Positions 1 to 9,021 are shown, numbered from the stretch's first letter. The stretch: 64,000 nt of DNA from Streptomyces antioxidans (GCF_000968685.2 NZ_LAKD02000043.1:62001-126000), one strand, 5' to 3'. The notes: generated by a model from the sequence alone, not told the origin. Made by a program: numbers and translations.

Positions 1-1413
1 GCCGGGGCGGCCGATGTTGCCGAGCAGCAGCTGGAGGATGCTCGCGGTGCGGATGTACTGGGCGCCCACGGTGTGCTGGGTCCAGCCGACGGCGTACACG
101 AACTCCGAGGTGCGGTCCGGGCCGGAGTTCTCCACCAGCGCGCGGCACACCTCCAGGAAGGTGTCCCGGGGAATCCCGCAGGTCCGCTCGACCATCTCGG
201 GTGTGTAGCGGGAGAAGTGGCGCTTGAGGATCTGATAGACGCAGCGCGGATGGCGGAGGGTCCGGTCGGCGGGGACCCGTGCGGAGGCGGGCGCGCCGCC
301 GGAGCCGTGGGACTCGGAGTAGGCGGCGGTCGACACGGACGCGCCGCGGGTGCGTTCCTCGTACAGCTCGTCGGGCGCGCCCTGCGGCGCCTGGACCTCG
401 GCGCCCCGGTAAGCCCACGTGGAGATGTCGTAGTGGCCGGTCTCCGGGTCGAGACCGGAGAAGATCCCGGCCAGGTCCTCGGTGTCCTCGAACTCCTCGC
501 CCACGAGGGTGGCCGCGTTGGTGTACTCCAGGACGTAGTCGCGGAAGTCGTGGCCGCCGGTCAGGACGTGGTTGATGATGCCGCCGAGGAAGGCGATGTC
601 GGTACCCGCCCGGATCGGTACGTACAGATCGGCCAGCGCGCTGGTGCGGCTGAACCGCGGATCGACATGGATGACCTTCGCACCGCGCGCCTTGGCCTCC
701 ATCACCCACTGGAAGCCGACGGGATGGGCCTCGGCGAAGTTGGATCCCTCGATCACGATGCAGTCCGCGTTCTGCAGGTCCTGCAGAAAGGTGGTGGCGC
801 CGCCGCGGCCGAAGGAGGTGCCGAGCCCGGCCACGGTCGAGGAGTGGCAGACCCGGGCCTGGTTCTCCACCTGGATCACCCCGAGCCCGGTCCACAACTT
901 CTTGATGAGGTAGTTCTCCTCGTTGTCCAGGGTGGCGCCGCCGAGGCTGGCGATCCCCAGGCTGCGGTTGACGCCGACCCCGTCCTTCTCCCACTGCCAG
1001 CCCTCGCGGCGGGTGCGGATCACCCGTTCGACGACCATGTCCAGTGCGGTGTCCAGGTCCAGCCGCTCCCAGTCGGTGCCGTACGGGCGGCGGTAGAGCA
1101 CTTCGTGGCGCCGGGACTCGCCGGTGGTCAGCTGGAGGGACGCCGAGCCCTTGGGGCACAACCGTCCGCGGCTGACCGGTGAGTCGGGGTCGCCCTCGAT
1201 CTGCACCACCCGGTCGTCCTTCACATACACGTTCTGGGCGCACCCCACCGCGCAGTAGGGGCACACCGACTTGACCACCCTGTCGGCCGTGACGGTGCGG
1301 GGGCGCTGCTCACGGGTGGTGGCCGAGGTGGTGGCGGCGCCGCGGCCGAGCGGGTCGCTTCCGGTGAGCTGGCGGTAGACAGGCCAGTCCTGGATCCATG
1401 TGCGTACGCCCAT
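1..1413 (-). CDS. Formate dehydrogenase catalytic (molybdopterin) subunit, 3' end outside window
   Basis: The visible N-terminal 471 codons encode a molybdopterin oxidoreductase of the FdnG/FdhA type, which oxidises formate to CO2. A [4Fe-4S] cluster motif CPYCAVGC (residues 51-58) with a fourth Cys at 86 lies near the N-terminus. The active-site motif NQARVCHSS has Cys189 where enteric FdnG has selenocysteine, so this is a cysteine-type enzyme. No twin-arginine signal is seen at the N-terminus, suggesting a cytoplasmic enzyme. The ATG start is preceded by a GGAAAGGGA ribosome site. It is divergent from the DUF429 gene. The reading frame is open to base 1, so the C-terminal Mo-cofactor domain and any partner subunits lie to the left, unseen. 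Confidence 0.9.
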   Translation of the reverse strand, partial: MGVRTWIQDWPVYRQLTGSDPLGRGAATTSATTREQRPRTVTADRVVKSVCPYCAVGCAQNVYVKDDRVVQIEGDPDSPVSRGRLCPKGSASLQLTTGESRRHEVLYRRPYGTDWERLDLDTALDMVVERVIRTRREGWQWEKDGVGVNRSLGIASLGGATLDNEENYLIKKLWTGLGVIQVENQARVCHSSTVAGLGTSFGRGGATTFLQDLQNADCIVIEGSNFAEAHPVGFQWVMEAKARGAKVIHVDPRFSRTSALADLYVPIRAGTDIAFLGGIINHVLTGGHDFRDYVLEYTNAATLVGEEFEDTEDLAGIFSGLDPETGHYDISTWAYRGAEVQAPQGAPDELYEERTRGASVSTAAYSESHGSGGAPASARVPADRTLRHPRCVYQILKRHFSRYTPEMVERTCGIPRDTFLEVCRALVENSGPDRTSEFVYAVGWTQHTVGAQYIRTASILQLLLGNIGRPG

Positions 1414-1474
1414 CGCCGTCCCTTTCCTGCCGTTCGGCCCCGTACCGGCGCATCCGCGTGGTCGGATACGGCGC

Positions 1475-2209
1475 ATGGGTTCCCGTCGCGATGCTTTTCA
1501 CACTCCGCCCGCACCCGGATGCGCCGAATCGCCCGTCGTGGGGGTGGACGCCTGCCGCACCGGGTGGGTGGCCGTGACCCTGGACGAGGAGGGCCGCTTC
1601 GCCGGGGCGGACACCGCCGAGGCGCTGAGCGCGCTGCTCGGCCGGGTGCCGGACGCCGCCGTGGTGGCGGTCGACATGCCGCTGGGGCTGCTGGCGGAGG
1701 GCTGGCGCGAGGCCGACGCCCTGGCCACCGCGATGGTGGCACCGCACCGCTCCCGGGTCTTCTCCGTACCGCCGCGCGAGGTCTGGGAGGCGGACGGCTA
1801 CGACGGCGCCAACGCGGTGTGCCGACGGCTGACCGGTCAGGGGCTGAGCCGTCAGTCGTGGGGGCTGGCGGCGAAGCTGCGCGAGGCCAACGCCTGCCGC
1901 GACGGGGGCGACCACCGGCTGTACGAGGTCCATCCCGAGGTCTCCTTCGCCGCCCTCGGCGAGGGGCGGCCGGTGTCCTGGAGCAAGAAGAGCTGGAGCG
2001 GGCAGGCCGTGCGCCGCAGGCTGCTGGCGGGCGGTGGCATCGTCCTGCCCGATGACCCCGGACCGGCCGGACGGGTGCCGCCCGACGACGTCCTGGACGC
2101 CGCGGCGGCGGCCTGGAGCGCGCGGCGCATCGCGCTCCGGGCCGCCCGGAGCCTTCCCGATCCGCCCCAGACGACGGGGGCCGGGCTGCCCGTGGCGATC
2201 TGGTACTGA
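1475..2209 (+). CDS. DUF429 family protein (predicted RNase H-like fold)
   Basis: This 244-residue protein has the DUF429 pattern: a first strand with GVDACRTGW (about residues 23-31), a second acidic strand AVDMPLGL, and motifs PREVW and YEVHPE. The family is predicted to have an RNase H-like fold with metal-binding acidic residues. Its reaction and substrate are not established. An upstream in-frame ATG at 1400 would overlap the start of the divergent formate dehydrogenase gene, so the ATG at 1475 is preferred. The gene stands alone and ends before a strong hairpin terminator. Confidence 0.8.
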   Translation: MGSRRDAFHTPPAPGCAESPVVGVDACRTGWVAVTLDEEGRFAGADTAEALSALLGRVPDAAVVAVDMPLGLLAEGWREADALATAMVAPHRSRVFSVPPREVWEADGYDGANAVCRRLTGQGLSRQSWGLAAKLREANACRDGGDHRLYEVHPEVSFAALGEGRPVSWSKKSWSGQAVRRRLLAGGGIVLPDDPGPAGRVPPDDVLDAAAAAWSARRIALRAARSLPDPPQTTGAGLPVAIWY

Positions 2210-2230
2210 ACCGGTCCCCGCGCGGATGGC

Positions 2231-2266
2231 GGGAGGCCGCCCGGGCCGTGCCCCGGGCGGCCTCCC
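2231..2266. terminator. Bidirectional hairpin terminator
   Basis: A perfect 15-bp stem (2231-2245 with 2252-2266; arm GGGAGGCCGCCCGGG) with a 6-nt loop lies between the convergent DUF429 and rpf-M23 genes. No U-tract follows, as is usual for Streptomyces terminators. Confidence 0.85.
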
Positions 2267-2322
2267 CTTCCCCCACCCCTCGGAGATGGACCGTGCGGAC
2301 GCGGCGCGTCCGGTGTGTGGCG

Positions 2323-3495
2323 TCAGAGGCGGACGCCGTGGGAGCGCAGATAGGCCAACGGGTCGATGTCGGACCCGTAGCGCGGCCCGGTGCGGACCTC
2401 GAAGTGGAGATGGGGTCCGGTGGCGTTGCCGGTGCTGCCGGACCTGGCGATCCGGTCGCCCGCCCCGACCGACTGCCCGGTGCGGACCGTCAGCGCCGAC
2501 AGATGCGCGTAGTGGGTGTGGAGCCCGTCGGCGTGGCGGACGATGACCTGGTAGCCGAAGGCGCCGCCCCATCCGGCCGCCACCACGGTGCCCGGGGCGG
2601 CCGCGCGTACGGAGGTGCCGACGGGCACCGCGAAGTCCACGCCGGTGTGGTGTCCGCTGGCCCACCGCGCGCCGCGGGTGCCGTACGCCCCGCTGACCGG
2701 CCCGCTGACCGGTGCCGTATGCGGGCGGGCGGCCGTCTTGCGGACCACCGTGTGGCTGGAGACCGTCGAGGCGCGGTGGCGGGGCGCCGCCTTGTGGGGC
2801 GCCGCCTTGCGCGGATGCCGGGAGCCCGCGGGCAGGGCCAGCCGCTGCCCGGGGTGGATCAGATGCGGGTTGGGGCCGACGGTCCCGCGGTTGGCGTGGT
2901 ACAGCGCCTTCCAGCCACCCCTGACGGACGCACGCGTGGCGATGCGGGACAGTGTGTCGCCACGGACGACCGCGTAGGAGCCGGATCCCGCGGCGTGCCG
3001 GGTGGTGTGCTGCCGGGCCCGGGACTTCGCGGCGGACTTGGCGGACTTCTTGGGCTTGGCCGGGTGCTGGGCGCGGGGGTGGGCGTTCTGGCCCGCCACT
3101 CCGGCGGGTGGACCGGACCGGGTCAGCCGGCCGCGGACGGAGCACACCGGCCACGCGCCGGGGCCCTGTGCGCGGAGCACCGCCTCGGCCACGGTGATCT
3201 GCTGGGCCTTGGAGGCCAGATCGGCCCGCGGTGCGTAGCCGGTGCCGCCGAACGCCGCCCAGGTGTGCTGGGAGAACTGCAGTCCGCCGTAGTAGCCGTT
3301 GCCGGTGTTGATGTGCCAGTTGCCCCCGCTCTCGCACTTGGCGACCCGGTTCCAGGTGTCGACCGGGGCCGCGTGGGCGGCGCCGGTGCCGAGGAACGGC
3401 AGGACGATGCCGACACCGCCCGCGGTGAGCGCCGCGCACAGCGGCGAGACCCGGCTGGGCGATGCGGGGCGTCGGTGACTTCCTCGTACGGCCAT
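2323..3495 (-). CDS. Secreted Rpf-LysM-M23 muralytic protein (first paralogue)
   Basis: This 390-residue secreted cell-wall enzyme has a signal peptide (about 1-42, Arg-rich start, cleavage after AHA). A transglycosylase-like Rpf domain (about 44-120) follows, with catalytic Glu55 in KCESGGNW. Then come a basic Lys/Ala/His linker, a LysM peptidoglycan-binding domain (about 173-222) and an M23 endopeptidase domain (about 279-370) with zinc ligands HTGVD (His283, Asp287) and HLHFE (His362/364). Rpf domains cut glycan strands and M23 domains cut peptide crosslinks, so one protein could open both. The ATG at 3495 follows GGAGAGG. It ends in LRSHGVRL, nearly the same as the paralogue at 58443-59705. 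A resuscitation or spore-germination role is inferred from the family. Confidence 0.92.
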   Translation of the reverse strand: MAVRGSHRRPASPSRVSPLCAALTAGGVGIVLPFLGTGAAHAAPVDTWNRVAKCESGGNWHINTGNGYYGGLQFSQHTWAAFGGTGYAPRADLASKAQQITVAEAVLRAQGPGAWPVCSVRGRLTRSGPPAGVAGQNAHPRAQHPAKPKKSAKSAAKSRARQHTTRHAAGSGSYAVVRGDTLSRIATRASVRGGWKALYHANRGTVGPNPHLIHPGQRLALPAGSRHPRKAAPHKAAPRHRASTVSSHTVVRKTAARPHTAPVSGPVSGAYGTRGARWASGHHTGVDFAVPVGTSVRAAAPGTVVAAGWGGAFGYQVIVRHADGLHTHYAHLSALTVRTGQSVGAGDRIARSGSTGNATGPHLHFEVRTGPRYGSDIDPLAYLRSHGVRL

Positions 3496-4073
3496 GAGGC
3501 TGGTTCCTCTCCACAACGGCTCTCGACGTCGCCCTCCGGAGGACCCGGCGGGCAGTACGAGTACCGCAGCCAGGCCCCGCCGGTTACAAGGCGCAGGGGG
3601 CCTCATGGGCGGCCGCGCGCCGTCCGGTGCCACCCCCGGTATCGACTGACGCGCCCTCAGCTGCGCGGTGGGAGGCGCATGGAGGGCCGGGGGCGCACGG
3701 CCGGGGCCGGGGCGGGAGCGGTGGGCCGGGGGCGGGCGCGGGCGATCATCCGCGGCCGGACGTCCTCGTACGGCGGGAAATGAATCTCCGGGGCGCCGGG
3801 AGGGGCGGGCGCTATTCCGCCGGATTGGTTTGCGGGTGATCGGTGACCGGTCTCGGACGGCGGTCGGGGCGAATTGCCGCTGGCCTACGGGAAGTTGAAG
3901 CGCGGACGAGCGGCGGGCGGCTCAATACGGCGGCTGGTGCTGGCCGTCCGCGCGGCACGGGATCTTCCCCGGCGCTATTGCGTCACCGCCCGGTCAAGAT
4001 CGGCCACTTGGCGGCCGGACCCGGGGAGGCGGCCGTAACCGCGCGGCACCGCGCTGGAACCGGCCGCTCCGGA

Positions 4074-4108
4074 CCTCTCCCCGGCATCCGGGGAATGCCG
4101 GGGAGAGG
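4074..4108. repeat. Perfect hairpin inside the long intergenic gap
   Basis: Arms 4074-4087 (CCTCTCCCCGGCAT) and 4095-4108 are exact reverse complements around a 7-nt loop. The stem is as strong as the intergenic terminators elsewhere in this window, yet it lies about 580 bp from the nearest gene end. It may terminate an unannotated small RNA from either strand. Confidence 0.7.
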
Positions 4109-5040
4109 AGGAGAGGAAGGGGAGAGCGGGAGACGTCGGGAGGGGCGGGAAATAGGACGGCCTTGCGGTGGGGCGGGGAAGCGGGGGACACCTGCGCGAA
4201 CGTGCCGGAGGCGCCCGGCGGAGTTTCCCCGGTGCGCGGCGGGAGGCGGAAACGTATCGACGGGGCCCGCCGCCGGACCCTGGCACTCGGGGCCGGGACC
4301 GGCCGGGGGCGGACGCGGTCCCGGGCGGCGATACGGCGGGAGACGTCGACGATACGGCGGGCGGACGACACGGAGATGGCGAGGCGGCCGAGGGCATCGG
4401 ACGCGGAACCCGGGCCCGACCCGTAAGCCCTCTTACCTCTGGTATGGCCCGCGGAACCGGGTCAGCCGCTCGGCACTCCTGTCAACTCATGGGCCCCAGA
4501 ACGTACATGACTTGGCGTTTGCCGAATCTCCTGTCGCGCGTCGTCGCGCCGACCGCCGGTGCACCGTGGCAGTTCTCCGAAAAGGGCCGGTCGTCATGGC
4601 GGCGGGGAACTGGCGGAGAATCACACCGCCCGTGTATAGCGGGAACCGCGCGGCCGCGCATATCATTGCCTCACATCGACTTCCTCCCTTCCGGCCGCCC
4701 ACCGGAGCGGCCGCGGAATAATCGCTCTTCACCCCGCCGGCCCCGGGACCCCGGGCGGCGCCGGGGGCCGTGCATTTCCCGCGGCCTCGTCCGCCGCTTC
4801 CTGGAAACGGTTCGTTTTGGGTTCAGACGACGGGAGGCGCAGCGCGCCTACGGCGCATGCCGGTGGTCACCGGCCGTACGTGGTCGGTCATTTGGCGTAC
4901 CTGGAGCTACGCCGTCCCGCTGGACACCGGGCCGGGGGCGCATGGCGGCGCCGGGCCGTGCCATGAAACGCCGGTCGGGCACCGGGCGGGGGAGAAGGGG
5001 CGCCCCGAGCGGCCGCGCGGAGACCCCGCCACCCCTGGAG

Positions 5041-5046
5041 TAAGGT
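5041..5046 (+). promoter_or_regulatory. Candidate -10 box for a leaderless MOSC transcript
   Basis: TAAGGT lies 6 nt before the GTG start at 5053, the spacing expected when transcription starts at the start codon. No clear ribosome-binding site sits in between. I see no good -35 element. Confidence 0.4.
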
Positions 5047-5052
5047 GCCCGC

Positions 5053-5886
5053 GTGGCCACCGTCGTCGAGCTGATCTGCTATCCCATCAAGGGCTGCGCG
5101 GGCGTCTCCCGGTCCGAGGCGCTGCTGACGAAGGCGGGTCTGGAACACGACCGCGGCTTCATGGTCATCGGCGAGGACGCGGCGTGCCGCACTCAGCGGC
5201 GGGATCCCCAGCTCGCCCTCATCCGCCCCGCCATCGACCCGCACGGCACCCGGCTCACCCTGTCCGCGCCCGGTGAGGACGAGGTGGCCATCGACATCGA
5301 CACCACCTCCGCCCGGCGCGAGGTCACCGTGTTCGACACGCCCTACCTCGGCATCGACCAGGGCGAGGACGCCGCCATGTGGCTCTCCCGGTTCCTGGGC
5401 GCGCCGAGCAGGCTGGTGCGGGTGCCCCCGGAGCACGACCGGGTGACCGAGGGATGGATCCCCGGCACCTGTGGCTACGCGGACAGCGCGGCGGTGCACC
5501 TTCTCTCCCGGGCCAGCCTGGACGGGCTGAACGAGCGGATCGCCGGGGCCGGTGGCGCTCCACTGCCGATGAACCGCTTCCGCCCCGGCATCGTGATCGG
5601 CGGATGGGACGAACCCCACCGGGAGGACCGGGTCCGCAGGATCGCCATCGGCGGCGCCGAGCTGGGCTTCGCCAAGCACACCACCCGGTGCGTCGTGACG
5701 ACGGTCGATCAGAGCGAGGGCGTCAAGGCGGGCCCCGAGCCGCTGCGCACCATGGCCGGTTACCGGCGCCGCCCCGGCGGCGCCACCCTGTTCGGCTGCC
5801 AGTTCTCCGTGACCCGCGCCGGAAAGCTGGCCGTGGGCGACGAGGTGGACGTCATCGAGTGGGACGGGCCGCCGCCGGAGGAGTGA
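5053..5886 (+). CDS. MOSC domain protein (MOSC N-terminal beta-barrel plus MOSC domain)
   Basis: This 277-residue protein has an N-terminal MOSC beta-barrel domain (about 1-115, opening VVELICYPIKGC) and a C-terminal MOSC domain (about 130-270). The MOSC domain carries the conserved Cys in KHTTRCVVTT that can bind a molybdenum cofactor sulfur. Relatives (YcbX/mARC type) reduce N-hydroxylated compounds or handle Mo-cofactor sulfur. The true substrate cannot be read from sequence. The GTG start lacks an upstream Shine-Dalgarno sequence and may be translated from a leaderless mRNA. Another molybdenum enzyme (formate dehydrogenase) is nearby but not in the same transcription unit. Confidence 0.88.
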   Translation: MATVVELICYPIKGCAGVSRSEALLTKAGLEHDRGFMVIGEDAACRTQRRDPQLALIRPAIDPHGTRLTLSAPGEDEVAIDIDTTSARREVTVFDTPYLGIDQGEDAAMWLSRFLGAPSRLVRVPPEHDRVTEGWIPGTCGYADSAAVHLLSRASLDGLNERIAGAGGAPLPMNRFRPGIVIGGWDEPHREDRVRRIAIGGAELGFAKHTTRCVVTTVDQSEGVKAGPEPLRTMAGYRRRPGGATLFGCQFSVTRAGKLAVGDEVDVIEWDGPPPEE

Positions 5887-5893
5887 CCGGGGC

Positions 5894-6202
5894 TCAGAGC
5901 GACGCGAGCACCTCGGCGAAGGAGTCCAGCAGCTGACCGGCACCCTCCTCGGCCTGGGCACACTGCTCCCGCGGCGGGGTCGGCTGCCGTAGCACCGCCC
6001 GGGTCCGGCCGCCGTCCAGATCGGCCAGGGTGGCGGACCTCTCCATCGCACCCTGCGGCAGGTCCAGCATCCACACCAGCCGCTCCTGGCGAACCACCTC
6101 GCGGTAGACACCGCGCATCGGCATCTCGCCCCCGAGTGTGGTGACGGTCGCCTTCCAGGCGCCGCCCGGCCGGACGTCGAGGTCGACCGACTCGGGCGGA
6201 AC
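5894..6202 (-). pseudogene. Remnant of an AHSA1/SRPBCC-fold protein
   Basis: This open frame begins directly after the stop codon of the Lrp-type gene, in the same frame. It reads as the later part of an SRPBCC/AHSA1 domain: VRPGGAWKATV, then GVYREVVRQERLVW, then a C-terminal helix LLDSFAEVLASL. About 45 N-terminal residues of a normal family member are missing. There is no ATG/GTG/TTG near the 5' edge, because the first codons after the stop are GTT CCG CCC. An internal ATG at 6124 would give only 76 residues, starting inside the fold. I read it as a 5'-truncated gene. Its former role is unknown. Confidence 0.7.
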
Positions 6203-7216
6203 TCATCGGTCCTGGCACAGCAGCCGTCCGTCCTCGCGGCCGATCCAGTACCGGCGCAGCACGTCCAGGACCACCGACACCTCGCAGGCGGTGATGCCGG
6301 GGAGCGTCGCCAGATCGCGGGTGAGCAGCTCGGCCAGGCCGTCCTCGTTCCGGAACACTCCGTGGTGGATCACCGAGGAGGTGCCCGCCACGATCGAGAC
6401 ATAGCGCGCCGAGGGGTGCCGGGCCAGCGCGTCGGCCACTTCCTGGATGGCCCCGGGCGCGGCATGCAGCTCTATGACGGCCTCCAGCGGATGGCCGAGC
6501 AGCGCCGGTTCGACCTCCACGCGCGGTCGCACAAGACCGCGCTGGAGGAGTGACTGGGTCAGCCGGTAGGCGGTGGACCGGCTGATGCCGAGCCCGCGCG
6601 CCACATCGGCGGCGCTCGCCCGGCCGTCCCGGCGCAGCAGCTCCATGGCCCGCAGTTCATCGTCGCCGAACCCGGTGAAGGACGCGGGCTCCTCCACCGG
6701 ATCGGCCACCTCCCGCAGCGCCCGCACCTGCGCGTCGTCCAGCCGCCGCAGCCGCCAGGAGTCGGACTTCGCCGTCGCCCGCAGCACCAGCTGGGTGTGG
6801 GCCGACCGCACACCGGGGACCGACGGGATCCGTGTCACCAGCAGCTCACGCGCCCGGTCGCGCCGGGTGGCGTGCAGCGAGCAGTAGACATCGGTGCGGC
6901 CCGTGGTGGTGGCGACGAACGGGATCTCGGGCAGCTCGGACAGCTGCCGGGCCACCTGCCACGCCTGCCCCGGGGCCGTGGCCACCCAGATGTGCAGGGG
7001 GTTGCCCTCGGCCAGCATCGGCCACTCCACCTGCCCGATCACCCGCAGCAGCCGCTCCTCCGCGAGCCGGGCCAGCCGGCGGCCGACGGTGCTTGCGGAG
7101 CTGCCGAGCACCTCGGCCAGCGCGCTCAGCGGCGCCCTCGGCGCCACCTGCAGGGCGGCCACCAGATCGAGGTCGGCGTCGTCGAGCACCGGTGGGATGG
7201 ACGGAACGGCTGGCAT
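6203..7216 (-). CDS. Lrp/AsnC family regulator with two DNA-binding and two ligand domains
   Basis: This 337-residue protein has a doubled Lrp layout. It starts with an AsnC-type helix-turn-helix (about 12-60, LSALAEVLGSSASTVGRRLA) and an AsnC ligand domain. A second helix-turn-helix (about 180-230, SAADVARGLGISRSTAYRLT) and a second AsnC ligand domain follow. The ATG at 7216 is preferred; in-frame ATGs at 7249 and 7291 would run into or past a 14-bp inverted repeat that looks like an operator. It is divergent from abgT and the M20 peptidase gene and is their likely local regulator. Double Lrp proteins are common in actinomycetes. The effector is unknown, perhaps an amino acid or p-aminobenzoyl-glutamate. 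Confidence 0.9.
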   Translation of the reverse strand: MPAVPSIPPVLDDADLDLVAALQVAPRAPLSALAEVLGSSASTVGRRLARLAEERLLRVIGQVEWPMLAEGNPLHIWVATAPGQAWQVARQLSELPEIPFVATTTGRTDVYCSLHATRRDRARELLVTRIPSVPGVRSAHTQLVLRATAKSDSWRLRRLDDAQVRALREVADPVEEPASFTGFGDDELRAMELLRRDGRASAADVARGLGISRSTAYRLTQSLLQRGLVRPRVEVEPALLGHPLEAVIELHAAPGAIQEVADALARHPSARYVSIVAGTSSVIHHGVFRNEDGLAELLTRDLATLPGITACEVSVVLDVLRRYWIGREDGRLLCQDR

Positions 7217-7226
7217 GGATACGAAT

Positions 7227-7240
7227 CTATCGTGCGATAG
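7227..7240. promoter_or_regulatory. Inverted repeat between lrp-like gene and abgT, candidate operator
   Basis: CTATCGTGCGATAG has exact 6-bp arms around a 2-bp centre. It ends 11 bp before the chosen lrp start and lies about 110 bp before the abgT-like start. The position suits autoregulation and control of the divergent unit. Confidence 0.5.
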
Positions 7241-7351
7241 GTGCTCCATGAGTGAATCATTCTTGCGTAACGAGTCTTTTACTTGCCTCATTCCGTCATG
7301 CCTTCTCTAATGGACGACCACTACGGCGTCGTCGATGAAGGAGTGCGGACG

Positions 7352-8971
7352 GTGAGTTCCAACGACACCACGACCACACCCGACAACACCCCCGGCAAAC
7401 CGTCTCCCGACGCGCCCGGGGACTCCTCGGCGGCGCTGTCCGCACTGCTCCGGGTGCTCGGCGCGGTCGAGCGCGCGGGCAACAAACTTCCCCATCCCTT
7501 CTACCTGTTCGCCATCCTCAGCGCCTTCCTCGCCCTGATCAGCTGGGGGCTCGCCACCGCGGACGTCTCCGCGGTCGATCCATCGACGGACAAGACCGTG
7601 GCCGTGCGCAGCCTGATCTCGGTCGACGGGGTGCGGTCGATGATCAGCGACGCGATCACCAACTACGCCACCTTCCCACCGCTCGGCACCATTCTGGTCG
7701 TGATGCTCGGTGTCGCCGTCGCCGACCGGTCGGGGCTGCTCGCGGCGACGCTGCGGGCCGGTGTCGCCAAGGTCCCGGCGGGCTGGATGACCTTCGCCCT
7801 GGCCTTCACCTCGATGGTCGCCCACATCGCCTCCGACGCCGCCTATGTGGCGCTGGTCCCGCTGGGCGGGATGGCCTTCCGGGCCGTCGGGCGCAGTCCC
7901 CTGCTGGGGATCGTGGTGGCCTTCGTAGGCGTATCGGCGGGCTATGACGCCAGTCCGCTGATCACCCCGATGGACGCGGTGCTGTCCGGGCTGACCACGG
8001 CCGCCGCGCACACCGTGGACCCCGGCTATGTCGTCACCCCGCTGTCCAACTACTTCTTCTCCCTCGCCTCCTCGGTGGTGCTGGCCGCCGTGATCACGTT
8101 CGTCACCGAGAAGGTGCTGGTGAAGCGGGTGGCGGCACTGCCGCCCGAGCCCGAGGAGGCGGACGGGGAAGCCACCGAGGGGGAGACCGCCACCGGGGGC
8201 GTCGAGCTCGCCCTGGCGCCCGAGGAGCGCCGCGGGCTGCGCCGCGCCACCGTCGCCCTGGTCGGCTTCCTCGCGGTGATCGTGGTGGCGATGATTCCCA
8301 CTGGGTCACCGCTGCGCGGCGAGGGCGGCAGCATCGTGGAGTCACCCGTGCTCTCCGGCATCGCCGTGGTGCTCGGACTGCTCTTCGCCCTCCTCGGCGC
8401 GGTCTACGGACGGGCGGCCGGCACGGTGCGCGGCGGCCGTGACATCCCGGACTTCATGGCGCAGGGCATGCGGGACATGGCCCCCATCCTGGTGCTGTTC
8501 TTCGCCATCTCCCAGTTCCTCGCCTACTTCAAGTGGACCGGCGTCGGCCAGGTGCTCGCCATCCGCGGCGCCGACCTGCTGAAGGACCTCGGGGTCACGG
8601 GACCGGTCGCCTTCCTCGGCATCGTGGTGGTGTGCACGGTGATCAATCTGGCGATGACCAGCGGTTCGGCCATGTGGGCGCTGGTGGCCCCGGTCTTCGT
8701 GCCGATGCTGATGCTGCTGCACATACCCCCGGAGGCCACCCAGGCCGTCTACCGCATCGCCGACTCCTGCACCAACGCCATCACCCCGATGAGCGCCTAC
8801 TTCGTCATGGCGCTCGGCTTCCTCCAGCGCTACCGGCGCTCCGCCGGAATCGGCACCCTCGCCTCGCTGACCCTGCCGCTGTCCCTGGCCATGCTGGTGG
8901 CCTGGACCCTGCTCTTCTACGTCTGGTGGGCGCTGGGCATACCGCTCGGCCCCGGCGCACCGGTCCGCTGA
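7352..8971 (+). CDS. abgT: AbgT family transporter (p-aminobenzoyl-glutamate type)
   Basis: This 539-residue polytopic membrane protein belongs to the AbgT family. The N-terminus is hydrophilic, then comes the family's NKLPHPFYLF motif, and about a dozen hydrophobic segments follow. The conserved TSMVAHIASDAAYVALVPLG and SAGYDASPLITPMD regions are present. AbgT members import p-aminobenzoyl-glutamate or export sulfonamide-like drugs. The downstream M20 peptidase gene favours uptake plus hydrolysis. The GTG at 7352 has AAGGAG 8 nt upstream, whereas the longer frame from 7283 lacks such a site. It forms a two-gene unit with the M20 gene. Confidence 0.9.
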   Translation: MSSNDTTTTPDNTPGKPSPDAPGDSSAALSALLRVLGAVERAGNKLPHPFYLFAILSAFLALISWGLATADVSAVDPSTDKTVAVRSLISVDGVRSMISDAITNYATFPPLGTILVVMLGVAVADRSGLLAATLRAGVAKVPAGWMTFALAFTSMVAHIASDAAYVALVPLGGMAFRAVGRSPLLGIVVAFVGVSAGYDASPLITPMDAVLSGLTTAAAHTVDPGYVVTPLSNYFFSLASSVVLAAVITFVTEKVLVKRVAALPPEPEEADGEATEGETATGGVELALAPEERRGLRRATVALVGFLAVIVVAMIPTGSPLRGEGGSIVESPVLSGIAVVLGLLFALLGAVYGRAAGTVRGGRDIPDFMAQGMRDMAPILVLFFAISQFLAYFKWTGVGQVLAIRGADLLKDLGVTGPVAFLGIVVVCTVINLAMTSGSAMWALVAPVFVPMLMLLHIPPEATQAVYRIADSCTNAITPMSAYFVMALGFLQRYRRSAGIGTLASLTLPLSLAMLVAWTLLFYVWWALGIPLGPGAPVR

Positions 8972-9021
8972 TCCCCAGCGGCTCCCCCACCCCCGCCATC
9001 CCCGGGAAGGACCCCCATCGC

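Larger units (their letters stand above)
3496..5052. other. Long intergenic gap with no convincing gene
   Basis: No reading frame in these 1.56 kb looks coding. The long plus-strand frames (3843-4721, 4168-5043) translate into Arg/Gly-rich text without domain character or normal codon bias. The left half is purine-rich and very GC-rich. Bases about 4430-4740 are clearly less GC-rich than the surroundings. The gap holds a perfect 14-bp inverted repeat at 4074-4108 and a small one at 4423-4436 (GTAAG/CTTAC). It could hide a small RNA, long 5' leaders of the flanking genes, or a decayed gene. I recognise no known riboswitch. Confidence 0.6.

Noticed and set aside
1..1413. Selenocysteine (in-frame UGA) in formate dehydrogenase
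   Set aside because: The active-site codon encodes Cys and no in-frame stop occurs in the visible part.
3843..4721. 292-codon plus-strand frame in the long intergenic gap
   Set aside because: Arg/Gly-rich translation, mixed third-position bases and no family resemblance; not accepted as a gene.
5760..6218. 152-codon minus-strand frame starting across the Lrp stop codon
   Set aside because: It reads the SRPBCC remnant in the wrong frame; SRPBCC-like text is only in the frame listed as a pseudogene.
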